Assembly: GCA_024405215.1 (NCBI GenBank)
Contig: JAKSPB010000010.1
Coordinates: forward strand, 1-64,000
Direction: 5' to 3'
DNA from: Lentisphaeria bacterium
Lineage (GTDB): Bacteria; Verrucomicrobiota; Lentisphaeria; Oligosphaerales; Oligosphaeraceae
Length of the DNA stretch: 64,000 nt
The notes below the pieces were generated by a model that saw only the letters and a program-made list of their open reading frames with translations, ran no database searches and had not been told where the DNA came from. How positions within the stretch are numbered: position 1 is the first letter of the stretch; each line of letters begins with the position of its first letter. A program made the position numbers and the translations under genes. Shown one piece after another: positions 36,080 to 44,782 of the stretch.

Positions 36080-37135
36080 ATGAGCAAAATGGAAGGCAAA
36101 AGCGAGGCCTACAAGGCCGCCGGCGTGGACATCGATCTGGCAACCCAGCTGCTGAAGAACGTCAAAGGACGCATCTCCGCCACCCGCACTCCCCAGGTGC
36201 TGGCCCCCATCGGCGGCTTCGGCGGCCTCTACCGCATCGACCTGGCCAAGTGGAAGCACCCCGTCATGGTCGTTTCCGTGGACGGCGTCGGCACCAAGCT
36301 GATGATCGCCAACATGATGCAGAAATACGACACCGTGGGCCACGATATCGTGAACCACTGCATCAACGACATCGCCGTCCAAGGCGCCACGCCGGTCTAC
36401 TTCATGGACTACATCGGCATCGGCAAGATGCGCAGCCCCCTCTACGAAGACGTGCTCTCCGGTTGCGCCGACGCCTGCAAGGCGGAAGGCGTCTGCCTCA
36501 TCGGCGGCGAATCCGCGGAGATGCCCGGAATGTACGGCAATGACTTCGACCTGGTGGGATGCATCACCGGCATCGTGGAAGAGGACAAGATCATCACCGG
36601 CGAAAAGCTCAAGCCCGGCTACGCCGCCCTCGGCATCACCTCCAAGGGACTCCAGACCAACGGCTTCTCCCTGGCCCGCAAGGTCCTCTTCGAGAAGGCC
36701 GGATACAAGGTCGACGACCGTCCCGCCGAATTGGAAGGCAAAAGCATCGGCGAAGCCCTCATCGAACCCCACCAGTGCTTCTGGAAGGCCGTCAAGGCCG
36801 CGCTGGACGCCGACTTCCCCCTGGACGGCATCGCCCACATCACGGGCGGCGGCCTCTACGACAACGTCCCCCGCATCCTGCCCGAAGGGACCGGCGTCCG
36901 CTTCGACGCCTCCAAGATCCAGAATGTCCCCCCGATTTTCCGCCTGATCCAGAAGGCCGGCGACATTGACCCCTACGAGATGTACCGCGTCTTCAACATG
37001 GGCGTGGGCATGGTCTGGTTCGTGCCCGCCGACCGCGCAGACGAAGGCCTCTCCATCATCCGCAACGCCGGCTTCCTGGCCAACCGCATCGGCGAAATCA
37101 CCGAAGGCGACCGCAAAGTCGTTGTCACGCTGTAA
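36080..37135 (+). CDS. purM: phosphoribosylformylglycinamidine cyclo-ligase (AIR synthetase)
   Basis: 351 residues, the usual length. It closes the imidazole ring in purine synthesis using ATP. Characteristic stretches: YKAAGVDIDLATQLLKNVKG, SVDGVGTKLMIANMMQKYDTVGHD, NDIAVQGATPVYFMDYI, GGESAEMPGMY, GLQTNGFSLARK, HITGGGLYDNVPRILPEG and MGVGMVWFVPA. It runs into a UDG gene 14 bases downstream, so the two share a transcript. Confidence 0.96.
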   Translation: MSKMEGKSEAYKAAGVDIDLATQLLKNVKGRISATRTPQVLAPIGGFGGLYRIDLAKWKHPVMVVSVDGVGTKLMIANMMQKYDTVGHDIVNHCINDIAVQGATPVYFMDYIGIGKMRSPLYEDVLSGCADACKAEGVCLIGGESAEMPGMYGNDFDLVGCITGIVEEDKIITGEKLKPGYAALGITSKGLQTNGFSLARKVLFEKAGYKVDDRPAELEGKSIGEALIEPHQCFWKAVKAALDADFPLDGIAHITGGGLYDNVPRILPEGTGVRFDASKIQNVPPIFRLIQKAGDIDPYEMYRVFNMGVGMVWFVPADRADEGLSIIRNAGFLANRIGEITEGDRKVVVTL

Positions 37136-37149
37136 CCATCTTCCTCCCC

Positions 37150-38061
37150 ATGACGGTTGCCGAAGAACTCATCCGAATCATCCGCCTGCGCCAGCAACGC
37201 GGACAGATGACGGCCGAGTTGTCTGACGCGAACCGCCAAGTGCTGGGCCGGCGCCCCCAGCCGCGCCAGATTGCAGACGCGCCTGTCGCCATGCCCCCCC
37301 AGGCAGAACGGCAGACCGCAACCACACGCTTCGCGCAGGCGACAACGCCTGCGCCCGTCGCAGACGCGCCTGCGCGGACCGCGCAACCGGCGGCGCAGCA
37401 GCGCATGGTTCTCAACCGCTGGACCAGCCGGCCGCCGCAGGACGGGCCCTTCCCGCCCGCGCCGGACATGACCTGCGCCTCCTGGGAACAGCTCCAGGAT
37501 TGCTGCCTACACTGCGCCTGCTGCCGTCTCGCCTCCACACGCACCAACGTGGTCATTGAGGACGGATGCCGCGCCGCGCCCCTGATGTTCATCGGCGAAG
37601 GCCCCGGCGCAGATGAAGATGCCCAGGGAAAGCCCTTCGTCGGACGAGCGGGACAGCTCCTGACCGCCATGATCAAGGCCATGGGACGCGACCGCACAAG
37701 TTCCGACCCCGCCAAGGCGGTCTACATCGCCAACGTGGTCAAGTGCCGTCCGCCCCGCAACCGCAACCCCTTTCCGGACGAACAGCGCGCCTGCGTAGGC
37801 TACCTGCGGCGCCAGATCGCCCTGGTCCGCCCGAAAGTCATTGTCCTGCTGGGGAACATCGCCCTGGAAGGCCTCTTCGGCAAAGGCGGAATCACCCGCG
37901 CCAGAGGCATCTGGCGCGAACTGGACGGCATCCCCGTCATGCCCACTTTCCATCCTGCCTATCTTCTCCGCTTCGAAGCCTTTCCACAGGACTTCGTCGC
38001 CCAGAAGCGCCTGGTCTGGCAAGACCTCCAGCAAGTCATGGCAAAATTGCAGGAAGGCTAG
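37150..38061 (+). CDS. family 4 (iron-sulfur) uracil-DNA glycosylase with long N-terminal extension
   Basis: 303 residues. Residues 1-110 are Gln/Arg/Ala/Pro-rich low complexity. The UDG core follows: four Fe-S cysteines appear in CCLHCACCRLAS and later VVKCRPP plus RACVGYL, and motif A GEGPGADEDAQGKPFVGRAGQLL is diagnostic of family 4. Motif B is PTFHPAYLLR. It removes uracil from DNA. A phage SPO1 polymerase-like fusion often seen in annotation refers to the same family. Short spacing after purM suggests one operon; the extension has no known function. Confidence 0.9.
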   Translation: MTVAEELIRIIRLRQQRGQMTAELSDANRQVLGRRPQPRQIADAPVAMPPQAERQTATTRFAQATTPAPVADAPARTAQPAAQQRMVLNRWTSRPPQDGPFPPAPDMTCASWEQLQDCCLHCACCRLASTRTNVVIEDGCRAAPLMFIGEGPGADEDAQGKPFVGRAGQLLTAMIKAMGRDRTSSDPAKAVYIANVVKCRPPRNRNPFPDEQRACVGYLRRQIALVRPKVIVLLGNIALEGLFGKGGITRARGIWRELDGIPVMPTFHPAYLLRFEAFPQDFVAQKRLVWQDLQQVMAKLQEG

Positions 38062-38143
38062 GGGGTGATTGATGAATTGCCCCGCTGATTTTTCTGTTGT
38101 TTTTCTCCCCCATACATTCCCCTCTTTTTAAGGAACCACTCCT

Positions 38144-39865
38144 ATGTTCTCTGACTGGCGGGCAAAATCCGGCGCCCTGAAAATCGGTCTCGCTTCTGAT
38201 CACGGCGGCTTTGCAAAGAAGAACCTCATCGCCAATTTTCTGAAGGAACAAGGCTACGTCCCCGTGGACTTCGGCCCCTTCGCTCTAGACCCCGCCGATG
38301 ACTATCCGGATTTCGCCGCCCCTCTGTGCATCGCCCTCCGCGACAAGCAAATTGACGCCGGCATCCTCGTCTGCCGCAGCGGCATCGGAATGTCCATCAT
38401 CGCCAACCGCTTCCACGGCCTCCGCGCAGCCCTGGCCACCAAGCCCTCCTGCGCCCAGGTCAGCCGCAACCACAACAACAGCAACATCCTGGTGACAGGC
38501 GGCGACAACCTGACCGACGACGAGCTCTTCGAGATTGTCAAGACCTGGCTCGGCACCCCCTTCTCCAATGACCCGCGCCATGTGCGCCGCCTGACCAAGC
38601 TGGAATGCGGCACCTACGACGAGATCGCCGCCCTGCGCACGGCGGATCCCGAATTGGCCGCCATGATCGACAACGAAGCCGCCCGCCAGTCCGAAGGCCT
38701 GGAGCTCATCGCCAGCGAGAACTTCACCAGTCCCGCCGTCCGCGCAGCCCAAGGTTCCATCCTGACCAACAAATACGCCGAAGGCCTTCCGGGCAAGCGC
38801 TACTACAACGGCTGCGTCAACGTGGACCAGATCGAGACTCTGGCCATTGAGCGCGCAAAGGCCCTCTTCGGCGCCGAAGCCGCCAACGTGCAGCCCCACT
38901 CCGGAAGCCAGGCCAACCAGGAAGTCTACTTCGCCCTGCTGCAGCCCGGCGACACCGTCCTGGGCATGAGCCTGGATGCAGGCGGCCACCTTTCCCACGG
39001 CTACAAGATCAACTTCAGCGGCAGGACCTACAACTTCGTCGGCTACGGCGTGGATCCCAAGACCGAGACCATCAACTACGACGAGCTGGAAAAGACCGCC
39101 ATGGAAATCAAGCCCAAGCTGATCCTGGCCGGCGCCTCCGCCTATCCCCGCATCATCGACTTCCCCCGTCTGCGTCAGATCGCCGACAAGGTCGGATGCC
39201 TTCTGATGGTGGACATGGCCCACATCGCGGGCCTGGTCGCCGCCGGCGCCCATCCCAGCCCCGTGCCCTACTGCGACGTAGTGACCACCACCACCCACAA
39301 GACCCTCCGCGGCCCACGTGGCGGACTCATCCTCTGCAAGGAGAAATACATCAAGCAGATCAACTCCGCCGTCTTCCCCGGCATCCAGGGCGGTCCTCTG
39401 GAGCATGTCATCGCCGCCAAGGCCGTCTGCCTCAAAGAAGCCATGAGCCCCGAGTTCAAGGCCTACGGCGCACAGGTCGTCAAGAACTGCAAGACCCTGG
39501 CCGATGAACTGGCCAAACGCGGCTTCCGCATCGTCTCCGGCGGCACCGACAACCACTGCATGCTGGTTGACCTCCGCCCGAAAGGTGTCACCGGCAGAGA
39601 TACCGCCGATGCGCTGGACAAGGTCGGCATCACCGCCAACAAGAACATGATCCCCTTCGATCCTGCCAAGCCTGCCGTCACCAGCGGCGTCCGCATCGGC
39701 ACCGCCGCCGTCACCACCCGCGGCATGAAGGAACCCGAAATGGTGAAGATCGCCGACTTCATCACTCGCGTCGTGGAAAATCTCGGCAACGAGGAAGTCT
39801 ACGAGCAAGTCCACAAGGAAGTCAAGGCCCTGGCCGCTGAATTCCCCATGCCCCAGTTCATCTAG
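38144..39865 (+). CDS. natural fusion of ribose-5-phosphate isomerase B and serine hydroxymethyltransferase
   Basis: 573 residues, no stop or frameshift at the junction. Residues 1-150 are Rpi[25 protein letters not shown], the catalytic Cys in [17 protein letters not shown], and [10 protein letters not shown]. Residues 155-573 are a full-length Gly[46 protein letters not shown], the PLP lysine in [14 protein letters not shown], and [14 protein letters not shown]. RpiB interconverts ribose and ribulose 5-phosphate; GlyA moves the serine hydroxymethyl group to tetrahydrofolate. Both feed nucleotide synthesis, matching upstream purM. The fusion may be lineage-specific. Confidence 0.94.
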   Translation: MFSDWRAKSGALKIGLASDHGGFAKKNLIANFLKEQGYVPVDFGPFALDPADDYPDFAAPLCIALRDKQIDAGILVCRSGIGMSIIANRFHGLRAALATKPSCAQVSRNHNNSNILVTGGDNLTDDELFEIVKTWLGTPFSNDPRHVRRLTKLECGTYDEIAALRTADPELAAMIDNEAARQSEGLELIASENFTSPAVRAAQGSILTNKYAEGLPGKRYYNGCVNVDQIETLAIERAKALFGAEAANVQPHSGSQANQEVYFALLQPGDTVLGMSLDAGGHLSHGYKINFSGRTYNFVGYGVDPKTETINYDELEKTAMEIKPKLILAGASAYPRIIDFPRLRQIADKVGCLLMVDMAHIAGLVAAGAHPSPVPYCDVVTTTTHKTLRGPRGGLILCKEKYIKQINSAVFPGIQGGPLEHVIAAKAVCLKEAMSPEFKAYGAQVVKNCKTLADELAKRGFRIVSGGTDNHCMLVDLRPKGVTGRDTADALDKVGITANKNMIPFDPAKPAVTSGVRIGTAAVTTRGMKEPEMVKIADFITRVVENLGNEEVYEQVHKEVKALAAEFPMPQFI

Positions 39866-39874
39866 CACTCCTCT

Positions 39875-40882
39875 ATGGCACTGACGGTCAACTACAATGA
39901 CGAAGGGATGCCCGACGGCGTCCCGACCTACCTTTTCGATCAGGCGGAGACCTATCGGGAAAATCCCATGGACGCGGCGCTGGAGTGGTTCACCGCCGCG
40001 CACCTGGGAATCTCCCTGCATTTCGGGCTCTCCGCACTCCTCGGAAAGGGTGAATCGCCCAAAGGCGTACTGACCGCGGAGCAATATCAGGAACTGCCGA
40101 AGCGCTTCCGCTGCGAGCATTTCGATGCCATCGACATCGTGGAAATGACCATCGCGGCGGGGGCGCGCTATCTCTCCTTCCCCGCCGTCCTGCCCGATGG
40201 ATTCTGCCTCTACAACACGGCGGAGTCCTCTTTCAATTCCATCAACAGCGCTGCACAGCGGGACTTGGTGGGCGAACTCGCCTCCACCTGCGAATATCAC
40301 GGCATCGGACTCTTCCTGGAGTATCCCTTCGCCGAAAACCAAAACCGCTATCCCGACGGCATCGCCCAGGGCCTCATGCCCCAGACGGAATACGCCGAAT
40401 TCGCCAAAAGCCAGCTCCACGAACTGCTGATCAGCTATGGCCCCATCGCGGGAATCCGCTTCACCGGCCTTAAGAACCAGGCCGGCAGGAATCCCGCATT
40501 CGACATGGCGGACATCTATCAGATGATCCATTTCCTCCAGCCAAACGCACTCATCTCCTTCCAGGAGGGATGCAATGGCCATGAAGACTTCTTCAGCGCC
40601 ACAAAACTGGATGCCAAGGAGGGATTCCTGGCGCAGAACGCCACCCAGCCCGTGGAAATCTGGCGTTGCCTCTCCGGTGACGACGACCGCGGCTTCCGTC
40701 CGGAAATCGCAGGAAAGCACATCAAGGCCGACGATACCTGGAAGGTCCTCAAGGCCGCCCATGGCGAAAACGCGAACCTCATGCTCAACACCGCCCTGAT
40801 GCCCGATGGATCCTTGGATCTGGAAGATATCCAGACCCTCCTGGCCCTCGGAGAACGCATGGAAAGACAAGGACTGGCATAA
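39875..40882 (+). CDS. divergent GH29 (alpha-L-fucosidase)-like protein lacking the usual nucleophile
   Basis: 335 residues. GH29-like features: WFTAAHLGISLHFGLSA at about 38, PKRFRCEHFDAIDIVEM, AGARYLSFPAVLPDGFCLYNT, SFNSIN, and the domain end NLMLNTALMPDGSLDLEDIQ. In active GH29 enzymes the nucleophile Asp lies in a WFDG-like strand; the corresponding stretch here appears to be GIRFTGLKN, with no Asp. No signal peptide is present, so it seems cytoplasmic. It starts 9 bases after rpiB-glyA. Substrate and activity are unclear. Confidence 0.7.
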   Translation: MALTVNYNDEGMPDGVPTYLFDQAETYRENPMDAALEWFTAAHLGISLHFGLSALLGKGESPKGVLTAEQYQELPKRFRCEHFDAIDIVEMTIAAGARYLSFPAVLPDGFCLYNTAESSFNSINSAAQRDLVGELASTCEYHGIGLFLEYPFAENQNRYPDGIAQGLMPQTEYAEFAKSQLHELLISYGPIAGIRFTGLKNQAGRNPAFDMADIYQMIHFLQPNALISFQEGCNGHEDFFSATKLDAKEGFLAQNATQPVEIWRCLSGDDDRGFRPEIAGKHIKADDTWKVLKAAHGENANLMLNTALMPDGSLDLEDIQTLLALGERMERQGLA

Positions 40883-40926
40883 CGTCCCTCAGTAGCCCTG
40901 CCAGGAGCGTCCAGCGTCGGTCAAAG

Positions 40927-40985
40927 CGTCCCACGTCCCACGTCCCACGTCCCACGTCCCACGTCCCACGTCCCACGTCCCACGT
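40927..40985 (+). repeat. 7-bp tandem repeat CGTCCCA, eight units
   Basis: Eight head-to-tail copies of CGTCCCA end in CGTCAG. They lie in the 131-bp spacer between two plus-strand genes. Related CGTCCC motifs occur singly at about 40984-41010 and in the glyQS-ctp spacer (16300). Confidence 0.95.
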
Positions 40986-41013
40986 CAGTAGAAGCGTCCC
41001 TCCGTCCCGCGCA

Positions 41014-42153
41014 ATGCCCTCCTACCTCGGCAAATTATCCACCCTTTTGCCCAAGCCCATCAACCTGGATCAAGCGGCCGGGCATGCCACAAAGGAAAGG
41101 TATGGGAAGCAATATGCGGAACTTATCCGACACTATCCCTACAACCCCCATGGCCTCACCTGCTATGCGGAAGAATCCCGTCGGGCGTTGAATCTCGCAA
41201 AGCGCACCATCCTGCGCCTCGTCGGCGCATCGGAAACCGACACCGCACTCGTCTGGTGCGCCAATGGCACCGAGGCCCTGAATCTCGCCCTGCGCGGATT
41301 CCCCTTCGATTCCCTTGACGATCTCCTCGCCGTGGATCTTGGCGGACACCACGCCCTCACCGAAACCGCCAGCGTCCTCGCCTGCCCGCAACACGGCTTT
41401 CTTTTGGACAACACCGGCGCCGTTCCCTCGCCCCTTCCCCCGAAGACACGCCTCGTCGCCCTGTCCCTGGTCAACAACGAAACCGGCCTCATCTGGAATG
41501 GAGACAGGAAAGCCCTTCCCCCCAATACCTCCCTATTAGTGGACGCCTGCCAAGCCTTCGGCAAGCATCCCATCCCTTGGGAAGAAGCCCATATCGACCT
41601 GCTGGTCCTCTCCAGCCGAAACCTCGGCGGCCCCGCGACTGGCGCCTGTCTTCTCTATCGACGGGACCTCCGCTTGAAGCCACTGCTTACCGGTGGTGGA
41701 CAGCAGGATGGCCTCCTCAGCGGGACCCTGGACACTGCCAGTTGCCTCCTCTTCGCCGCAGCCGCCGAAGAGGCCTGCGAGAATGCCACGGCCGCCCTGA
41801 CGCACGTCACCGTCCTGAATGCCCGCCTGCGCGAAGGCCTGCAACGTATCGGGAACGGCTCCTGGCCGATCTTCTCTCCGGAAGACGCCTCGCCGTATAT
41901 CCTCTATTTCGCCATTCCGGGCTACCAGGGCGCCCTTGTGGCACGTCTGTTGGCAGCAGAACATCAAATTCTCGTGGGAACCGGCAGCGCCTGCACTGCG
42001 GAATCCGGTGACACCAGCGCACTCCTCCGCGCAAAAGGCATCGCCGACGACCTGGCACGCTCCGCCATCCGCATCAGCTTCGCCCCGGAAAACACCCTTG
42101 ACGATATTGACCGTCTTCTTTACGCCCTCCCGGAAATTCTGGAAAACTACTGA
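41014..42153 (+). CDS. cysteine desulfurase-like (NifS/IscS) class V aminotransferase-fold protein without the PLP lysine
   Basis: 379 residues, aligned along its length with NifS/IscS: NLDQAAGHATKE, WCANGTEALNLALRG, GGHHALTETAS (His that stacks on PLP), SLVNNETGLIWN, LLVDACQAFGKHPI (PLP Asp and Gln), and the catalytic Cys in VGTGSACTAESGDTSALLRAKG. At the lysine site, where family members read SGHK.GGPKG, this one reads SSRNLGGPATG: Arg-Asn replaces His-Lys (codons CGA AAC). PLP could not form the usual internal aldimine, so classic desulfurase activity is doubtful. The gene is otherwise intact. It precedes tRNA-Tyr; MnmA is encoded 0.7 kb away on the other strand. Confidence 0.85.
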   Translation: MPSYLGKLSTLLPKPINLDQAAGHATKERYGKQYAELIRHYPYNPHGLTCYAEESRRALNLAKRTILRLVGASETDTALVWCANGTEALNLALRGFPFDSLDDLLAVDLGGHHALTETASVLACPQHGFLLDNTGAVPSPLPPKTRLVALSLVNNETGLIWNGDRKALPPNTSLLVDACQAFGKHPIPWEEAHIDLLVLSSRNLGGPATGACLLYRRDLRLKPLLTGGGQQDGLLSGTLDTASCLLFAAAAEEACENATAALTHVTVLNARLREGLQRIGNGSWPIFSPEDASPYILYFAIPGYQGALVARLLAAEHQILVGTGSACTAESGDTSALLRAKGIADDLARSAIRISFAPENTLDDIDRLLYALPEILENY

Positions 42154-42344
42154 AAACGGGACGGTTATTGTTCGGAACGGAATTGCAGGACCACCTATCC
42201 ACACCAGTGAACACCAATCTCCCCCTTGTCCATTCAGGCTGGTGACGCAGAAGGACCGCCAGCCTGGACGACATAGGCGTCCATTCATGTCCCTTCGTGG
42301 TTCAAGGCATTCCTTCTGAACAGTTCCACGAAATGACCTAAAAC

Positions 42345-42424
42345 AAGAAGGCCATGCAGAAACGACTCCATACAGAACGAACGGCCTCTGAGCTCTCCGA
42401 AAATGCCTTCAAATGGACTTTTGC
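42345..42424 (-). repeat. dispersed repeat family B, copy D (5' fragment)
   Basis: On the minus strand: GGCAAAAGTCCATTTGAAGG, CATTTTCGGAGAGCTC, then the similarity fades. Only the first half of the element is recognisable. It lies in the 381-bp spacer 42154-42534, which shows no gene. Confidence 0.65.
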
Positions 42425-42534
42425 CAAAAAACGGCTTTTTTCTAAAAAATACGTCGGATTCATTTGCAAATCTCCGTAATCGGATTATTGTACGTCCCGC
42501 GCCAGGCAAGTATGCCAACGCAAAAAAATAACCC

Positions 42535-42619
42535 GGTGGGTTACCCAAGCGGTCAACGGGGGCAGACTGTAAATCTGCTAGCTTTGCTTTCCATGGTCCG
42601 AATCCATGACCCACCACCA
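42535..42619 (+). tRNA. tRNA-Tyr (GTA)
   Basis: 85 nt including encoded CCA. The acceptor stem GGTGGGT pairs with ACCCACC, with discriminator A. The anticodon arm GCAGACTGTAAATCTGC gives anticodon GTA. A long variable arm (CTAGCTTTGCTTTC) makes it class II, as expected for bacterial tRNA-Tyr. The T arm is CATGG-TCCGAAT-CCATG; the usual TTC is TCC here. Confidence 0.95.
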
Positions 42620-42628
42620 CTTCAGAAT

Positions 42629-42667
42629 AAGGCAGTTACGACAAAATCGCGACTGCCTTATTTTTTT
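42629..42667 (+). terminator. intrinsic terminator of tRNA-Tyr
   Basis: AAGGCAGT (42629-42636) pairs with ACTGCCTT, with inner CGA/TCG pairing around AAAA, followed by a T-run at 42661-42667. Confidence 0.9.
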
Positions 42668-42693
42668 GCCTATAAGCAAAAAAACTATTTTTA

Positions 42694-42813
42694 GGAAACT
42701 ATTACATAGCTTGCCGTTATTGCTTGACGATGCGGACTAGTCTTGTGCCCGAAGCGCAAGCCTCGGGAAAACGCAGCATCAAAACACGCAGGCAACTTAA
42801 GTATGTAATTCCC
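42694..42813 (+). repeat. dispersed repeat family A, copy 5
   Basis: GGAAACTATTACATAGCTTGCC at the left, GGCAACTTAAGTATGTAATTCCC at the right. Interior TTGACGATGCGGACTAGTCTTGTG, hairpin CCCGAAGC-GCAA-GCCTCGGG (one mismatch), and CGCAGCATCAAAACACGCA. It ends 18 bases before the mnmA stop on the opposite strand. Confidence 0.9.
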
Positions 42814-42830
42814 TTTTTCCCGCCAGTTCG

Positions 42831-43871
42831 TTATTTTGCTTCCTTGACGATGCCGCCCCCAAGCAGTTCCTCGCCACGGTATAGCACTGCGGACTGCCCA
42901 CGTGCGACGGCAAAAACGCCATCAGGGAAAAACAACTTTCGATCTTGATAGACTGCCGGATAAAGTTTTGAAACAGAACGAATCTTTGCCAGAACTGGCC
43001 CGTCTGGTTCTTCGGAAATCCACGAAACGTCGTCCAACAGCAATTCGTGCTGAATCGTATGCTCTTTCTTCCCCACAACCACCTCGTTCCGACATGCATT
43101 TACCTCAAGCACATACAAGGGCTCCCCTGCAGAAATCCCCAACCCCTTGCGTTGTCCGACAGTATAGTTCCAAAATCCCTGGTGGCTACCTAGCATTTTT
43201 CCTGACACATCGACTATTTTTCCTGGACGTGCAGACGTATTCAGTAGTTCCGCATATTCTCCGCTGTAGAAATCCTGGCTGTCGGGCTTGTCCTGGACCT
43301 CCAAACCGAATTTCACGGCAAGTTTCCGTACTTCCGTCTTCTGATATGTTCCAAGAGGAAAGAGTAGATTCTTCAACTGGTCCTGCTTCAGTCGGTAAAG
43401 GAAATATGACTGGTCCTTTGCAGCATCGAGTCCGCGGAACAACCGACAGATTCCGTTTTCCTTCTGAATCCTGACATAGTGCCCTGTCGCAAAGTTATCA
43501 AAACGTATTCCCGACTTGCAGGCCAAATGCGGCAATACACCAAATTTCATGAATGCGTTGCATCGCACGCACGGATTCGGCGTCCTGCCGGAAAGATATT
43601 CACCCCGAAAATAGCCCAGGACAATTTTCTCATATTCATCCGAGACATCGAAAACATGATAAGGAATCGAAAGTTGGCGACATAGTCTCTCCGACCTGGC
43701 GATATCCTCTGCTTCCCCTGGGCCAAAGCAGGCATCCTTGCAACCTCCACGATATCGCCCTTCCTGCCAGAGTTTCATCGTGACGCCAACCACGGCATGC
43801 CCCTGTTCCTTTAGCAACGCAGCAGTTACCGCGGAATCCACGCCGCCAGACAGACCGACTGCGACAATCAC
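42831..43871 (-). CDS. mnmA: tRNA 2-thiouridine(34) synthase, divergent MnmA subfamily
   Basis: 346 residues. It adenylates and thiolates U34 of Lys/Glu/Gln tRNAs. The PP-loop is AVGLSGGVDSAVTAALL; NPCVRCNAFMKFG holds the conserved Cys pair, and FATGHYVRI, DQSYFLYRL, GQRKGLGIS follow. Two oddities: CKDACFGPGEAEDIA replaces the usual short loop, and where canonical MnmA has the second catalytic Cys (DSQEICF) this reads KPDSQDFYSGEY, with no Cys. I recall a known MnmA subfamily with these features in spirochaetes and others, likely Fe-S dependent. Its ATG overlaps the nadA stop by 4 bases; it is the last gene of cysK-metY-nadA-mnmA. Confidence 0.9.
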   Translation of the reverse strand: MIVAVGLSGGVDSAVTAALLKEQGHAVVGVTMKLWQEGRYRGGCKDACFGPGEAEDIARSERLCRQLSIPYHVFDVSDEYEKIVLGYFRGEYLSGRTPNPCVRCNAFMKFGVLPHLACKSGIRFDNFATGHYVRIQKENGICRLFRGLDAAKDQSYFLYRLKQDQLKNLLFPLGTYQKTEVRKLAVKFGLEVQDKPDSQDFYSGEYAELLNTSARPGKIVDVSGKMLGSHQGFWNYTVGQRKGLGISAGEPLYVLEVNACRNEVVVGKKEHTIQHELLLDDVSWISEEPDGPVLAKIRSVSKLYPAVYQDRKLFFPDGVFAVARGQSAVLYRGEELLGGGIVKEAK

Positions 43872-44782
43872 GGCAAAACCTCCAGCATTCGTCCAATCGG
43901 TTCCCTAGCCCTGAGGCGCAATGATTCATCCAATTTGATTTCCGGGGATAAATCGCGTAGCGCAAGAAAGACATCCTCAATGGTTATACACTTCATATTG
44001 GGACAAATCACAGCAGGTTCCAGCGGATAAAAGGCTTTTCCAGGATTTTCCTTGCACATCCGGTGCAAAATCCCGCACTCCGTCCCGATAATGAATTCAC
44101 GATTCTTGGAATTTCGGACAAAACTCAGCATCCCCCCGGTGGAAAGCGCCTGGTCAGCAAGGTCAACGACCTTTGGAGTGCATTCGGGATGAACCAGCAC
44201 AAACGCCTCCGGGTGTTTTGCCTTTGCTTCCAAGATATGCTCCGGGAGGATTTTGTTGTGCGTAGGACACCATCCTGGCCAAAGAGCCATCTTGCGGTCT
44301 AGTCTCCGATTCAGATTCGCCCCCAAATTGGCGTCAGGCAGAAACAAGACCTTCTTTTCTTCGGGAATGCTTTCAAGCACTTTTTCCGCATTGCCACTTG
44401 TGCAACAAATATCGACTTCCGTCTTAGCCGCGGCAGTCGTGTTCACGTACGCAACGATCAGTGTATCAGGATGATCTTTCCGATACGACGCAATTTCTTC
44501 CCGAGAGGCCATATCTGCCATTGGACACCCCGAGCGCGGATTTGGATGAAGGACTATCGCCTCAGGAGAAAGTATTTTCGCGGTTTCCGCCATGAAGCGC
44601 ACACCGCAAAAGACAATGACCGGTGCATGACACTCGGCGGCTTTACGGGAGAGTTCCAAGGAATCTCCCGTAAAATCCGCAATATCCTGGATTTCCGGAC
44701 GCGTATAGTTGTGCGCAAGGACGAGTGCCTTGCGCTCAACTTTCAGCCTTCTGATTTCCCGAGCAATATCCATAAGAATCAA
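43868..44782 (-). CDS. nadA: quinolinate synthase A (4Fe-4S)
   Basis: 304 residues. It condenses iminoaspartate and DHAP to quinolinate for NAD synthesis. Family stretches: LAHNYTRPEIQDIADFTGDSLEL, FCGVRFMAETAKIL, VAYVNTTAAAKTEVDICCTSGNA (first cluster Cys), FLPDANLGANL, LWPGWCPTH, VLVHPECTPKV (second), and PLEPAVICPNMKC (third). It overlaps metY upstream and mnmA downstream by 4 bases each (ATGA), a tightly coupled operon. Its partner nadB (L-aspartate oxidase) is not in the window. Confidence 0.95.
   Translation of the reverse strand: MILMDIAREIRRLKVERKALVLAHNYTRPEIQDIADFTGDSLELSRKAAECHAPVIVFCGVRFMAETAKILSPEAIVLHPNPRSGCPMADMASREEIASYRKDHPDTLIVAYVNTTAAAKTEVDICCTSGNAEKVLESIPEEKKVLFLPDANLGANLNRRLDRKMALWPGWCPTHNKILPEHILEAKAKHPEAFVLVHPECTPKVVDLADQALSTGGMLSFVRNSKNREFIIGTECGILHRMCKENPGKAFYPLEPAVICPNMKCITIEDVFLALRDLSPEIKLDESLRLRAREPIGRMLEVLP

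Noticed and set aside
38285-40870. 861-codon minus-strand frame opposite rpiB-glyA and the GH29-like gene
   Set aside because: Spans two recognised plus-strand genes; no family resemblance. A shadow of G/C-rich third positions.
40927-40985. CRISPR or VNTR coding repeat
   Set aside because: 7-bp units without spacers, and outside any coding frame.
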